Part shown: in pieces, positions 26,337 through 35,149 of the stretch
Layout of the letters: each line of letters begins with the position of its first letter
Numbering within the stretch: position 1 is the first letter of the stretch
Assembly (NCBI GenBank): GCA_025935195.1
Contig: JAICVS010000009.1
Span: forward strand, 1 to 57,105
Direction: 5' to 3'
Length of the DNA stretch: 57,105 nucleotides
Origin: Ktedonobacterales bacterium
GTDB lineage: Bacteria; Chloroflexota; Ktedonobacteria; Ktedonobacterales; JADMIN01
Notes under the pieces: model-generated
The model's database searches: none
The model's input: only the letters and a program-made list of their open reading frames with translations
Told to the model about the DNA's origin: nothing
Translations under genes and position numbers: made by a program

Positions 26337-27766
26337 GCAGCCTCAATCCCGCCCCCATCACCACCTACCCCGAAGCCCTCGCCTGGATCTACAGCTTCAG
26401 CGACACCGAGCGCACCGGCGCCTTCGTGCGCGACCGCGAAGACAACCTGCGCCGCGAGCGCGAGCTGCTCGCCCGCCTGGGCAATCCCCATCTCGCCTAC
26501 GGCGTTACCCACATCGCCGGCACCAAGGGCAAAGGCTCCACCTCCGCCCTGCTCGCCGCCATCCTGCGCGCCGCCTCCGTCCACGCCGGCCTCTACACCC
26601 AGCCGGACCTCCACACCTTCCGCGAGCGCATGCGCGTGGACGGCGAGCTGATCTCCCCCGAAGAGATGGTGCGCCTCGTGCCCGAGCTGCGCGCCGCGCT
26701 GGACGCCACCGGCGACACGCTCGGCCCCTACATCACCTACGAGGTCGCCACCGCCCTCGCCTTCCTCTATTTCCGTGAGGCCAAGGCAGCTCACGCCGTG
26801 ATCGAGGTTGGCCTGGGCGGTCGGCTCGATGCCACCAACGTCGTCCAGCCCATGGCGACGGTCATCACCTCGATCAGCTACGACCACATGGCCGTCCTCG
26901 GCGACACCCTCACCGCCATCGCCGGCGAAAAGGCCGGCATCGTCAAGCCCGGCGTCCCCCTCGTCACCTCCGCCCAGGCCCCCGAAGCCCTCGCCACCAT
27001 CACCCGCGTCGCCAACGAGCGCGCCGCCCCGCTCACCCGTGTCGCCCCCGCCGGCCTCTCCGCCGCCACGCCCGCGGCGCCCGCGGCCGCCTACACCTAT
27101 CGCCCCGGACGCGCCACCGGCGAGATGCAGACCTTCCACCTCGACACACCCACCCGCGCGCTGCCTGACCTGGAGCTGGGCCTGCTCGGCGTCCACCAGA
27201 TCGAGAACGCCGCCGCCGCCGGCGCCGCCGCCGATCTGCTGCGCGCGCGCGGCCTGCCCATAGACGACGACGCCATCCGCGCCGGCCTGCGCGACGCCCG
27301 CTGGCCCGCCCGGCTCCAGGTCGTCGCTCGCGCCCCCTGGGCCATCGTAGACGGCGCGCACAACGCCGACTCCTTCGCCCGCATGTTCGCCGCGCTGCGC
27401 CGCCACTTCCCCTTCAATCGCCTCATCCTCGTCTTCGGCCTCATGGCCGACAAAGACCTCCCCGGCATCGCCGCCGAGATCGCCCGCGCCGGTGTGGATG
27501 CCGTCGTCGCCACCGCCGCCGCCTACCCGCGTGCCGCCACCCCCGCCGCCGTCGCCGCCGCCGTGCGTGAACGCCTGCCCGGTGTCCCCATCCGTGAAGC
27601 CGGCGATGTCAGCGCCGCCCTCGCCGCCGCCTACGATCTCGCCACCCCGCGCGACCTGATCTGCGTCGCCGGCTCGCTCTACCTCGCCGCCGAAGCGTTG
27701 CGCTGGTTCGCCACCCGGCCGGACGTGCCGGCCGGCGCCATCGAGATCGCCGGCGTAGACCACTGA
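26333..27766 (+). CDS. folC: Folylpolyglutamate/dihydrofolate synthase FolC
   Basis: A 477-residue Mur-ligase-family enzyme adding glutamate to dihydropteroate and folates. The N-terminal ATPase has VTHIAGTKGKGSTSALLA (P-loop), SPHL-like YTQPDLHTFRERM, EVGLGGRLDATN and ITSISYDHMAVLGDT, with AGEKAGIVKPG. The C-terminal domain has WPARLQVV and IVDGAHNADSF. It starts inside the folP stop codon. It is unusually Ala-rich (Ala about one in five in places). Confidence 0.96.
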   Translation: MSSLNPAPITTYPEALAWIYSFSDTERTGAFVRDREDNLRRERELLARLGNPHLAYGVTHIAGTKGKGSTSALLAAILRAASVHAGLYTQPDLHTFRERMRVDGELISPEEMVRLVPELRAALDATGDTLGPYITYEVATALAFLYFREAKAAHAVIEVGLGGRLDATNVVQPMATVITSISYDHMAVLGDTLTAIAGEKAGIVKPGVPLVTSAQAPEALATITRVANERAAPLTRVAPAGLSAATPAAPAAAYTYRPGRATGEMQTFHLDTPTRALPDLELGLLGVHQIENAAAAGAAADLLRARGLPIDDDAIRAGLRDARWPARLQVVARAPWAIVDGAHNADSFARMFAALRRHFPFNRLILVFGLMADKDLPGIAAEIARAGVDAVVATAAAYPRAATPAAVAAAVRERLPGVPIREAGDVSAALAAAYDLATPRDLICVAGSLYLAAEALRWFATRPDVPAGAIEIAGVDH

Positions 27767-27782
27767 CTCGCCCGCCGTCCTG

Positions 27783-27805
27783 TAGGGGCGCACCGCATGC
27801 GCCCG
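27783..27805 (+). repeat. Dispersed palindromic repeat B, copy 2
   Basis: taggggcgca-ccgca-tgcgcccg, 16 bases after the folC stop, between convergent genes. It differs from copies 1 and 3 only near the loop. Confidence 0.7.
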
Positions 27806-27811
27806 TGACCA

Positions 27812-28198
27812 TCACGGCAGCCAGTATTCGAGCTGGATGTTGTCGGGGTCGCGGAAGGCGACGTACAGATTGCCGGTCGGCGCGAAGCGCTCGACGCCGT
27901 TCGAGTCGGAACCTGCCGTCCTCAGCCGCTCCGCCAGATCATGTAGCGCCTGCTCGTTCGGCGCGGTGAATGAAAGGTGATCGAGACCGATGCGGAACTC
28001 GTTGAAGCGGTCGCCGCCCAGCGGAAACCGCGAGGCGAACACGAAGACGGACACGTTGCCGGCCCGAAAGTAGAAGCCGCTGTCCGGGGCCTCCGGCAGC
28101 GGGTGGGTCTCGAAGCCGAGCACGTCGCGGTAGAATGTCCGCGAGCGCTCGACCTGCGAGATCGTCAGAATCACGTGGTTCAGGCCGGTGGTCTCCAC
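27812..28198 (-). CDS. VOC-family (glyoxalase-like) metalloprotein
   Basis: A 128-residue vicinal-oxygen-chelate protein. GTG 28198 is favoured because GGAGGAG lies six bases upstream and the fold begins there (GLNHVILTISQVERSRTFYRDVLGFE). Metal-ligand candidates are the His in LNHVIL, the His in LDHLSFTA and the Glu in IQLEYWLP. The order matches the lactoylglutathione lyase/fosfomycin-resistance fold. The substrate is unknown. Confidence 0.88.
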   Translation of the reverse strand: METTGLNHVILTISQVERSRTFYRDVLGFETHPLPEAPDSGFYFRAGNVSVFVFASRFPLGGDRFNEFRIGLDHLSFTAPNEQALHDLAERLRTAGSDSNGVERFAPTGNLYVAFRDPDNIQLEYWLP

Positions 28199-28328
28199 TG
28201 CGTTCTCCTCCAAACTCCCCGTGCGGGGATGTGTGCGCGTGATATGGCTCACCCGGTGAGGGGCGCTCTGTCGAAGCATAAGCGCGCGAGACCGGACGCG
28301 AGTAGATCAACTGCGTAAGGTACGGATC

Positions 28329-29567
28329 ATGATCGCCTACCTCGACTGCTTCTCCGGTATCAGCGGTGACATGCTGCTCGGCGCCCTGCTCGACGCCGGC
28401 CTCCCGCTCGACGACCTGCGCGCCGGCCTCGCCCGCCTGCCGCTCCCCGGCTACACCCTGGATGCCGAGCGCGTCAGCGACCATGGTATCACCGGCACGC
28501 GCGCCCTGGTCCGCCTCGACGCCGCCACTCCACATGAACACCGCCGCCTCGCCGCGATCACCGCCCTGCTCGACGCCGCCGCCCTCCCCGCCCGCGCGGA
28601 CCACACCGCCCGCGCCATCTTCCGCCGCCTGGCCGAAGCCGAGGCGCGCATCCACGGCGCCACACCTGAGGATGTCACCTTCCACGAGGTCGGCGCCGTA
28701 GACTCCATCGTGGACATCACCGGCGTCGCCCTCGGCCTAGACCTGCTCGACATAGATCAGCTCTACTGCTCCGCGCTGCCGCTCACCTCCGGCCGCGTGC
28801 GCTCGGCCCACGGCGCGCTGCCCGTCCCCGCCCCCGCCACGCTGGAGCTGCTCAAAGGGACCGGCGCCGTCTGGCGCGGGCTGGAGGCCGGTATCGAGGG
28901 CGAGCTGGTGACCCCCACCGGCGCCGCCGTCCTCGCCGCGCTCGCCCACTTCGAGCGGCCCACCCTCGCCGTCCATGCAATCGGCTACGGCTTCGGCACG
29001 CGACAGCTCCCCTGGGCCAACTGCCTGCGCCTCATGCTGGGTGAGCCGCCTTCCCTGGGAGGGGCGCATCGCATGCGCCCGCTTCCAGCCGAAGATGTCG
29101 CCGGCTTCGAGACCGACGCGATCGCCGTCCTCGAAAGCAACATAGACAACATGACCGGCGAAGCCCTCGGCTGGCTGCTGGATCGCCTGCTCGCGGCCGG
29201 CGCGCTCGACGCCAGTTACACGCCGCTGCAGATGAAAAAGAACCGCCCCGGCGTCCTGCTTACCGTCCTCGCCCGCCCCGCGGACGCCGGCCGGCTCGCC
29301 GCCCTCATCCTGCGCGAGAGCGCCACCCTTGGCGTGCGCATGCGCCACAGCGAGCGATTGAAGGCGGAGCGCCGCGAAGAGACCATCGCCACGCCGCTCG
29401 GCCCCGTGCGCGTCAAGCTCAAGCTGATCGCCGGCGCCGTCGTCTCCCTCGCCCCCGCCCACGACGACTGCCGCGCCCTCGCCGAGCAACATGGCCTGCC
29501 GCTGGAAGCCATCACCGCCCGCGTCGCCGCCGCCGCCCGCGCCCACTTCGGCCTGGAGGAGGCGTGA
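28329..29567 (+). CDS. larC: Nickel-pincer cofactor biosynthesis protein LarC
   Basis: A 412-residue LarC/DUF111 protein, the CTP-dependent cyclometallase that inserts nickel into the pyridinium pincer cofactor of lactate racemase. It begins MIAYLDCFSGISGDMLLGALLDAGL, then FHEVGAVDSIVDITG, TPTGAAVLAAL, ESNIDNMTGEALGWLLDRLLAAGALDASYTPLQMKKNRPG and a C-terminal ferredoxin-like domain. In Lactobacillus the protein is made by a frameshift; here it is one frame. Repeat B lies inside the gene at 29059-29081 and is translated GGAHRMRP. LarA, LarB and LarE are not in the window. Confidence 0.95.
   Translation: MIAYLDCFSGISGDMLLGALLDAGLPLDDLRAGLARLPLPGYTLDAERVSDHGITGTRALVRLDAATPHEHRRLAAITALLDAAALPARADHTARAIFRRLAEAEARIHGATPEDVTFHEVGAVDSIVDITGVALGLDLLDIDQLYCSALPLTSGRVRSAHGALPVPAPATLELLKGTGAVWRGLEAGIEGELVTPTGAAVLAALAHFERPTLAVHAIGYGFGTRQLPWANCLRLMLGEPPSLGGAHRMRPLPAEDVAGFETDAIAVLESNIDNMTGEALGWLLDRLLAAGALDASYTPLQMKKNRPGVLLTVLARPADAGRLAALILRESATLGVRMRHSERLKAERREETIATPLGPVRVKLKLIAGAVVSLAPAHDDCRALAEQHGLPLEAITARVAAAARAHFGLEEA
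29059..29081 (+). repeat. Dispersed palindromic repeat B, copy 3 (inside larC)
   Basis: gaggggcgca-tcgca-tgcgcccg, in frame within larC between LMLGEPPSL and LPAEDVAGF. This probably corresponds to a variable surface loop. Confidence 0.75.
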
Positions 29568-29905
29568 CATGATACCGCCTGATCGCGTGATACCGATGTC
29601 GTCCGGAGTGTTATGCTATCTGCCGCTCGTGTCCGATACGGGATTACCCCTGGCATTCATGCCGGGAAGCGTACGAACACCTCCCAATTCGCTAGCGGCA
29701 GTCCCGGTACTTTCGGCGGCCGCGTATCGCTCCCCAGGATTCCCGCGTCGAATGGGAGCGCGGCGTATCTGTTTGTCAGGTATACATAACGAGCAAGTGG
29801 GCCGGCTGTGCGGCCTGTGATACGATAGACGGCAATCGGTTGGTGGCGCAGGGGGCCGCGCATGCGGCGTTCTGGCCGCCAGGCAGTGGAAGGAGGGCGC
29901 GGCCC
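29568..29905. other. Intergenic region with repeat A and a possible promoter
   Basis: No gene is supported here. The stretch holds repeat A copy 1 (29641-29670), an AT-rich patch (ggtatacataacg, about 29780) and tacgat at 29821-29826 as a weak -10 candidate. GGAAGGAGGG at its right end serves the next gene. Confidence 0.4.
29641..29670 (+). repeat. Dispersed palindromic repeat A, copy 1
   Basis: ggattacccc-tggcattcatgccgggaagc, containing GGCAT/ATGCC. The same core is found at 56604-56634 (minus) and 56736-56765 (plus). REP-like. Confidence 0.7.
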
Positions 29906-31204
29906 ATGGTCATCCCCGATCCGCTGGATCGGCATCGTGCCCTGCGTGTGCTGCTGGGCCTGGTGCTGATCGTCGTCGCCATCTACACCGTGGGGCTGAT
30001 CTGGTCGGCGCTCGCGCTCTTCGGCGATGTCATCCTGCTCTTCTTCCTCGCCTGGATCGTCGCCTTCATCCTGGAACCCGCCTCCATCCTCTTGCAGCGG
30101 CGCGGCCTGCCGCGCACGCTGGCGGTCGCGCTGATCTACCTCGCGCTGCTGGTGGTGGTCTCCGGCGCCATCGTGCTGGCGCTGCCATCTCTCGGCGATG
30201 AGATTCGCCTGCTGGCCGGCGAGATCGCCCATGCCTTCTCGGCCGGCAACCTGAGCGCGCTCAGTGCCAACGCCGTCGAGGCACTGCGCCGCCTGGGGTT
30301 GAGCGACGAGGCGGCCCGCGGCATCGTCAGCTCCGTCTCCAGCCAGATCCCCAACCTGGCCGCGCGCCTGCCCGGCGACGCCGTCAACGCCACCACCAGC
30401 CTCTTCGCCTCCGTAATGACCATCCTGTTCGACGCCTTCCTGATACTGATCATCTCCTTCTACATGATGCTGGACGGTGACCGGCTGGTAGAGGGCTGGG
30501 TGCGCCACCTGCCGCCGGCCTGGATCCCCGACGTGCGCCTCTTCCAGGGCTATGTCGAGCAGATCTTCGGCGGCTTCTTCCGCGCGCAGCTCACCATCGG
30601 CGCGATCTACGGCGTGCTGGTCTGGCTCTCGCTGCTGCTGCTCGGCCAGGCGAACGGCCTGCTAGTGGCGCTCTTGGCCGGCGTCTTCATGCTGCTGCCG
30701 TTCATCGGGCCGATGCTCTCGTTCGTGCCGCCGGTGCTGCTCGTGCTGTTGCAGACGCCCCAGGATCAGCTCGTGCTCAAGCTGGTGCTGCTCGGCGCGA
30801 TGCTCTTCGTCGCCCAGCAGATCGTGATGCAACTCGTCGCCCCCAAGGTCTTCGGTGTGCAGATGGGCGTCCATCCGCTGATTCTCTTTGCCGCCCTCTT
30901 GGTCGGCGCGAAGGTCGGCGGCGTCTGGGGCGCATTCTTCGCTGGGCCGATTGCCGGCGTCGGCTACGCCATGCTGCGCGTCTACTACGACCGCTTTGCC
31001 CGCACCTCGCCGCTCTTCCGCTCACGCGCGACAATGGATGGAGTGGCGGATCAAGCGGCCGAGGAGGCAGTGATGGCGGCAGAGGCGGCGGAGGGTGGCT
31101 CAGACCTCGACCTGCGCAAGGCGCTGCCCGATGCTCTCCCCGCCGAGTCGCGCCCGCGCAACCGCCTGCCCGCCGGCCCCGCTACCGCCGCCCGCTCAGA
31201 GTAG
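29906..31204 (+). CDS. AI-2E (PerM/YdiK)-family membrane transporter
   Basis: A 432-residue integral membrane protein. ATG 29906 has GGAAGGAGGG upstream; an in-frame ATG at 29840 adds residues outside the family. About eight hydrophobic segments are visible (LLGLVLIVVAIYTVGLIW; LFFLAWIVAFILEP; LIYLALLVVVSGAIVLAL; FDAFLILIISFYMMLDGDR; IGAIYGVLVWLSLLLLG; LVALLAGVFMLLPFIGPML; VGAKVGGVWGAFFAGPIAGV). The YMMLDGDR and PFIGP blocks are typical of the family, whose members are linked to autoinducer export or Na+/H+ antiport. A 60-residue hydrophilic tail follows. Substrate unknown. Confidence 0.92.
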   Translation: MVIPDPLDRHRALRVLLGLVLIVVAIYTVGLIWSALALFGDVILLFFLAWIVAFILEPASILLQRRGLPRTLAVALIYLALLVVVSGAIVLALPSLGDEIRLLAGEIAHAFSAGNLSALSANAVEALRRLGLSDEAARGIVSSVSSQIPNLAARLPGDAVNATTSLFASVMTILFDAFLILIISFYMMLDGDRLVEGWVRHLPPAWIPDVRLFQGYVEQIFGGFFRAQLTIGAIYGVLVWLSLLLLGQANGLLVALLAGVFMLLPFIGPMLSFVPPVLLVLLQTPQDQLVLKLVLLGAMLFVAQQIVMQLVAPKVFGVQMGVHPLILFAALLVGAKVGGVWGAFFAGPIAGVGYAMLRVYYDRFARTSPLFRSRATMDGVADQAAEEAVMAAEAAEGGSDLDLRKALPDALPAESRPRNRLPAGPATAARSE

Positions 31205-31247
31205 CCAGAGCGGGCGGTGGTCAACCAGGCAAGCAGTAACGGGATGC

Positions 31248-32897
31248 TCACCGGCCGATGTCCTTGCGCACGAAGCGCAGCGACGCGAGCGCGAGCGCGA
31301 CGACCGCCACCGCCAGCACGAGGAGCATATCGCCCAGCGGCAGGCCGTTCACCAGCGGCGTCCCGTAGTAATAGAAGGGCGACAAGCGCATCACCGCTCC
31401 CGGAAAGTTCAGCTCCGGCCCGATGAAGGTGATGACGAACCACGCCACCAACAAGAAGCTCAAGAGGCCCGTGTCTACCGCCGTGCGCAGCCAGCCGGAG
31501 AGCAGGTAGCCCACCGCCGCGATCAGCAGCCCCAACGGGATCATGGACAGGGTGGCGGCAACCAGATTGCCACCATCCAGCGCCAGCCCGCTGACCGCCG
31601 CGGCCAGCGCCGTCAGCGCCAGCGTCACCACACCAATGATGACGGTCGCGGTGGTGAGCGCGCCAAAGCGCATCAGCAGCACCTTCAGGCGCGGCTGCGG
31701 CGTCGCCAGCACCAGCTCGTGCAGGCCATCTTCCTCATCGGCGGCCCAGCGGCTCGCCTGCGTGACAGCGAAGGCCATCAGCAGCACCGGCAAGAAGACG
31801 AAGAGGAAGCTGAGGAGCGAGGCGTTGGTGGTGATATCGCCGCCGCCGACCTTGTTGATCAGGTCTTTCAGGATCGGCGAGCTCTCGTAGAGCGAGCGCA
31901 GCTGCTTCTCCGTTTGCTCAACGATGAAGACCATCCACGCGGCAAACCCGGCGATCACGACTGTCCACCAGAAAGTGGGAACCGCCATCCTCGCCAGGCT
32001 GCGCGTATAGATCGAGCGCAACGACCAGGCATTGACCGGCAGCGCGGCTTCGGGCCGCGGCGCGCGCCGCGGCAGGCTGAGCCAGCGCGGCAGCGCCACC
32101 GGAGCGCCGACATCGCGCCGCGCGAACAGCCAGATCGCCGCGCCGCTCAAGAGGACGCTCAACACCGCCATCACCAGCAGCGCGACGGGATCGGTGCCGT
32201 AGCTCGGGATCAGCGGCTTGCTCAGGTTGTAGTAGTAGACGGGGGAGAGGCGGGAAAGCCAGTCGGTGCCGGGGATGACGCGGTGGATCATGTCCACCAC
32301 GATGAACAGCGCCAGCAGCCCGCCCGTGATGCCCGACGCCGTGCGCCGCTCCTGAGTGAACTGCGAGACGAACAGCGCGAGGCTGCCGAAGACGCCGCTG
32401 ATCAGCGCAAGGTTCAGGCCGAAGAGCAAGGCGCCATCCAGGCCAAAGTTCGCGCTCACGCCTCTGCCGGCGCCATAGGTCAGGAGCCCGATCAGCAGCG
32501 CCATCCCCAGCAGCGCCGCCCACATGGCCGCCAGTTTCTGCAGCGCCACCCGCGAGCGGCTACGCGGCAGCGAGAGCAGCACATTCAGCGAGCCGCCCTC
32601 CTCCTCGCCTCGCAGCATGCGGCTGCCCGCCAGAATCGGCCAGAGGGCCATCACCAGAATCGTGAAGCCGTATTTCCAGGTGGCGTAGCCGCCGGCGGTG
32701 TCCACCTTCACCGGCTCGGCAATCCAGGCGAACGAGCCGGCCAGGCTGACGAGTGAGGCGCGGGCCTCAGGCGTCGCCACCAGTGAGGAGACGGCGGAGA
32801 GCACGGTGAACATGAGCAGGCCGAGGCCCAAGCCCCAGCCGAAAATGGCGATGCGATAGTCGCGCAGGGTCTTGAGAAAGACGCTAGTGAACCACAT
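31248..32897 (-). CDS. ABC-2 type exporter permease (duplicated)
   Basis: A 549-residue permease with about twelve hydrophobic segments in two similar halves. Each half starts with an amphipathic segment and contains a Phe/Tyr-rich motif (SRLSPVYYYNLSKPL in the first, MRLSPFYYYGTPLVNG in the second), so it is an internal duplication that may form the whole pore. ATG 32897 has AAGGAGGCGAG upstream and overlaps the end of the ATPase gene by 14 bases. It is the membrane partner of that ATPase in a three-gene operon with a MarR/GbsR-type regulator. Substrate unknown; related exporters confer drug or antibiotic efflux. Confidence 0.92.
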   Translation of the reverse strand: MWFTSVFLKTLRDYRIAIFGWGLGLGLLMFTVLSAVSSLVATPEARASLVSLAGSFAWIAEPVKVDTAGGYATWKYGFTILVMALWPILAGSRMLRGEEEGGSLNVLLSLPRSRSRVALQKLAAMWAALLGMALLIGLLTYGAGRGVSANFGLDGALLFGLNLALISGVFGSLALFVSQFTQERRTASGITGGLLALFIVVDMIHRVIPGTDWLSRLSPVYYYNLSKPLIPSYGTDPVALLVMAVLSVLLSGAAIWLFARRDVGAPVALPRWLSLPRRAPRPEAALPVNAWSLRSIYTRSLARMAVPTFWWTVVIAGFAAWMVFIVEQTEKQLRSLYESSPILKDLINKVGGGDITTNASLLSFLFVFLPVLLMAFAVTQASRWAADEEDGLHELVLATPQPRLKVLLMRFGALTTATVIIGVVTLALTALAAAVSGLALDGGNLVAATLSMIPLGLLIAAVGYLLSGWLRTAVDTGLLSFLLVAWFVITFIGPELNFPGAVMRLSPFYYYGTPLVNGLPLGDMLLVLAVAVVALALASLRFVRKDIGR

Positions 32898-33840
32898 GGC
32901 TCGCCTCCTTGCTCGCCTCTTTGGCGGCCTGGCTGCCAGCCGTCTGGCCGTCGCCTTCGTAGTAGCGCAGAAAGATGTCTTCCAGGCTGGGTTCCTGGCT
33001 GGTCAGGGTGACGATGGGATGCTGAGCCGCCGCCTTGATGACGCCATCCAGCCCGCCGGAGACCACCAGGCGCAGCGTGCGCCCATCGGGCAGCGCCTCC
33101 ACCTGGTCTACGCCGTCCAGCGCCTTGAACGCATCGCTGGGCGCGGTCCCGGCAAAGGTGATGGTGACGTCGTGGCGCTTGATGTCTTTCAGCTCGGCCA
33201 CCCCGCCCACACGCACCAGCCGCCCCTCGCGGATGATCGCCACGCGGTCGCAGGTCTGCTCCACCTCAGTCAGAATATGCGAGGAGAGGAGGACGGTGCG
33301 CCCATCGTCGCGCACCTCCCGCACCATGCGGTCGAACTCCTGCTGGTTGAGCGGGTCCAGGCCGTTGGTCGGCTCGTCCAGGATCAGCAGGCGCGGGCGG
33401 TGCATGAAGGCCTGCACGATGCCGATCTTGCGCTTGTTGCCGCTGGAATACTGACGAAACTTGCGGGTGGGATCGAGGCCCAGCCGGTCAATCAACCGCT
33501 TGAGATAGGTCTGGTCCACGCCGCCGCGCAGGTGCCCGAAGTATTCGAGAATCTGGCCGCCGGTCAGATTCGAGTCCAGCGCCAGCTCGCCGGGCAGGTA
33601 GCCGACGAGCCGCTTGATCTCGACGGATTGCTGCCAGCAGTCCAGTCCGGCGATTTGCGCCGTGCCGGCGTCGGCGCGCAGCAGCGCCATCAGCACGCGG
33701 ATGGTGGTGGTCTTGCCAGCGCCGTTGGGGCCGAGGAAGCCGAAGACCTCGCCTTCGCTGACGTCGAAGGTGACGTCGTCTATGCCGCGCGCCGCGCCGT
33801 AGCGCTTGGTCAGTCCGCGTGTTTCGATGATTGCCGCCAT
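32884..33840 (-). CDS. ABC-2 type exporter ATP-binding protein
   Basis: A 318-residue ATPase. Walker A GPNGAGKTTT, the signature YSSGNKRKIGI in place of LSGGQ (common in ABC-2 drug and antibiotic exporters), Walker B LLILDEPTNGLDPLNQQEF, and switch His in LLSSHILTE. A C-terminal domain of about 90 residues follows (DVTITFAG..., PSLEDIFLRYYEG). It pairs with the overlapping downstream permease. A 209-base gap separates it from the regulator gene upstream on the same strand. Confidence 0.95.
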   Translation of the reverse strand: MAAIIETRGLTKRYGAARGIDDVTFDVSEGEVFGFLGPNGAGKTTTIRVLMALLRADAGTAQIAGLDCWQQSVEIKRLVGYLPGELALDSNLTGGQILEYFGHLRGGVDQTYLKRLIDRLGLDPTRKFRQYSSGNKRKIGIVQAFMHRPRLLILDEPTNGLDPLNQQEFDRMVREVRDDGRTVLLSSHILTEVEQTCDRVAIIREGRLVRVGGVAELKDIKRHDVTITFAGTAPSDAFKALDGVDQVEALPDGRTLRLVVSGGLDGVIKAAAQHPIVTLTSQEPSLEDIFLRYYEGDGQTAGSQAAKEASKEASHVVH

Positions 33841-34049
33841 GATGATATCTCATCCGATCTCGCGGGTCGCGCCCGCGCCATTCGGGAACGTCCGCCGGCC
33901 ACCGCCGGCCCCGGCGCCACACGCGCCGGGCTTCACTGCATCCGCCATCTGCACACTCGCTGTCTGCCACCGGGCGAGCGGCCACGCCAGCCGGTCAGCC
34001 CCGCTAGCGGCCCGCTGGCCCCGCTGGGTGCGCGTGTCGCGCTCTCTCG

Positions 34050-34538
34050 CTATGTTTGCTCTTTGCGTTTCCTCCAGCGTTCAAGGCTTGTCCGCCTGTC
34101 TTCGAGCACGAAATCGCAGAACTCAACGAGCTCGGCCAGATGCTGGTGGGCCACGCTCTCGGACTGCTGGGCCGCGGCGAGGCCGCGCTCGGCGAGGCGG
34201 CGAAGCGCCACCGTCCCCTCGATGTCGGCCTCTAGCCCCTGCTCCCAGGCACGCGGGGAGAAGCGGTAATAGTCGCGCCGGTCGCCTGGGCGGGTTACAA
34301 GCTGGCCGAGGCCGATGACGAGGATGAGGCGGATGTTGGTGGAGACGGAGGCGCGCGAGACCTGGAGCGCGGTCGCGATGTCGTCCAGCGAAAGCTCGCG
34401 CGGGGCCACCAGCAGCAGGCCCAGGATGCGCCCACCGATGCGCGGCAGGGCGTAGCGCTCGAAATACTGGCCGACGCTCTCGATGAACTGCTGCATCTCC
34501 GGCGAGATGGTGCCGCCGTCGCCGTCTGTTCCCGCCAT
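34050..34538 (-). CDS. GbsR/MarR-family transcriptional regulator
   Basis: A 162-residue winged-helix regulator. Of two adjacent ATGs (34541, 34538) the second has better spacing to GGGAGG. The HTH lies at about residues 40-75 (LSLDDIATALQVSRASVSTNIRLILVIGLG), then the wing (VTRPGDRRDYYRFSP), then C-terminal dimerisation helices. It is first in an operon with an ABC exporter. The promoter overlaps a palindrome (34636-34654), suggesting autorepression relieved by an exported compound. Confidence 0.88.
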   Translation of the reverse strand: MAGTDGDGGTISPEMQQFIESVGQYFERYALPRIGGRILGLLLVAPRELSLDDIATALQVSRASVSTNIRLILVIGLGQLVTRPGDRRDYYRFSPRAWEQGLEADIEGTVALRRLAERGLAAAQQSESVAHQHLAELVEFCDFVLEDRRTSLERWRKRKEQT

Positions 34539-34616
34539 CATTGCCTCCCGCTCGCTCTTGGCTGTCTCCGACTACTCCTGCTGCTTCTGCCCATGCCACG
34601 GTCTCCCCGCGCACAA

Positions 34617-34645
34617 AGCATAGCCCCGTCAGTCCGTTTAGTCAA
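34617..34645 (-). promoter_or_regulatory. Promoter of the GbsR/MarR-type regulator gene
   Basis: On the minus strand: TTGACT (34645-34640), 17-bp spacer, TATGCT (34622-34617). Transcription would begin near 34610, about 70 bases before the start codon. Confidence 0.7.
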
Positions 34646-34654
34646 GACTGAAAC
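34636..34654. promoter_or_regulatory. Candidate operator palindrome overlapping the -35 box
   Basis: GTTTAGTC-AA-GACTGAAAC, an inverted repeat with one extra base in the right arm, covering the -35 hexamer of the regulator promoter. The position suits binding by the winged-helix regulator encoded just downstream. Confidence 0.5.
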
Positions 34655-34980
34655 TTCTGACGAAAGTGTCGCAATTGGAGATGATGGGAGAGGATGTCAG
34701 GCGAATTGACGGTCGCTGCTATACTCGACCTGCGGCGGTCGCGGTCCAGCCGTCGCGTAGTCGTGCATGGTCAGGTACCCCACGGCGCAAGCCGGGGGCG
34801 TGTGGTGAGCACGCCTGGACCTGACCAGACTCAGCCAGGGCCTTCGGGCTATCGGGCTCCGTTCGGAGCGAATGCAGAGGCACCGCCGGATGCCTCACCA
34901 GTCTGGCGCTCTGCGATCGGCACTTAAACAGGCGGACGGGGTTCGCGCCAGTGCGGCCGATACGTAAACCGCTCCATAAC

Positions 34981-35135
34981 GTTGTCGAGATGAGCATTAC
35001 CCCCAACGGGGCCACCCAGAGGGGCGGCAGTTCGCTGGCTCTGCGACAGCAAAAGCCAGCCCCCGTCAGGGGCAAGCAGACGAAGGGAGACGGCGCTTCC
35101 TCCCCAGTCCTGAAGGACGGGGCCTCCGCGCCGAA
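34981..35135 (+). ncRNA. Hairpin-rich segment, possible IS605-type end or omegaRNA remnant
   Basis: Three hairpins lie in a row: CTGGCT/AGCCAG (about 35035-35058), CCCC-gtca-GGGG (about 35059-35072), and GTCC-tga-GGAC within CCCC/GGGG (35102-35122). The last resembles the 'gtcctgaaggacgggg' hairpins at ends of IS200/IS605 elements, whose right ends encode TnpB guide RNAs. No tnpA or tnpB is present, so this is at most a remnant. Low confidence. Confidence 0.3.
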
Positions 35136-35149
35136 GATGGTGATCCCCG

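Larger units (their letters stand above)
34539..35149. other. Intergenic region between the exporter operon and the PH-like protein gene
   Basis: This 611-base stretch has no gene I can support. It holds the regulator promoter and palindrome on the left and a GC-rich, hairpin-dense segment on the right (34981-35135), listed separately. Confidence 0.5.

Noticed and set aside
31095-32756. Plus-strand frame of about 550 codons opposite the ABC permease
   Set aside because: Gln/Arg/His-rich antisense translation of a multi-spanning membrane protein; no plausible fold or ribosome site.
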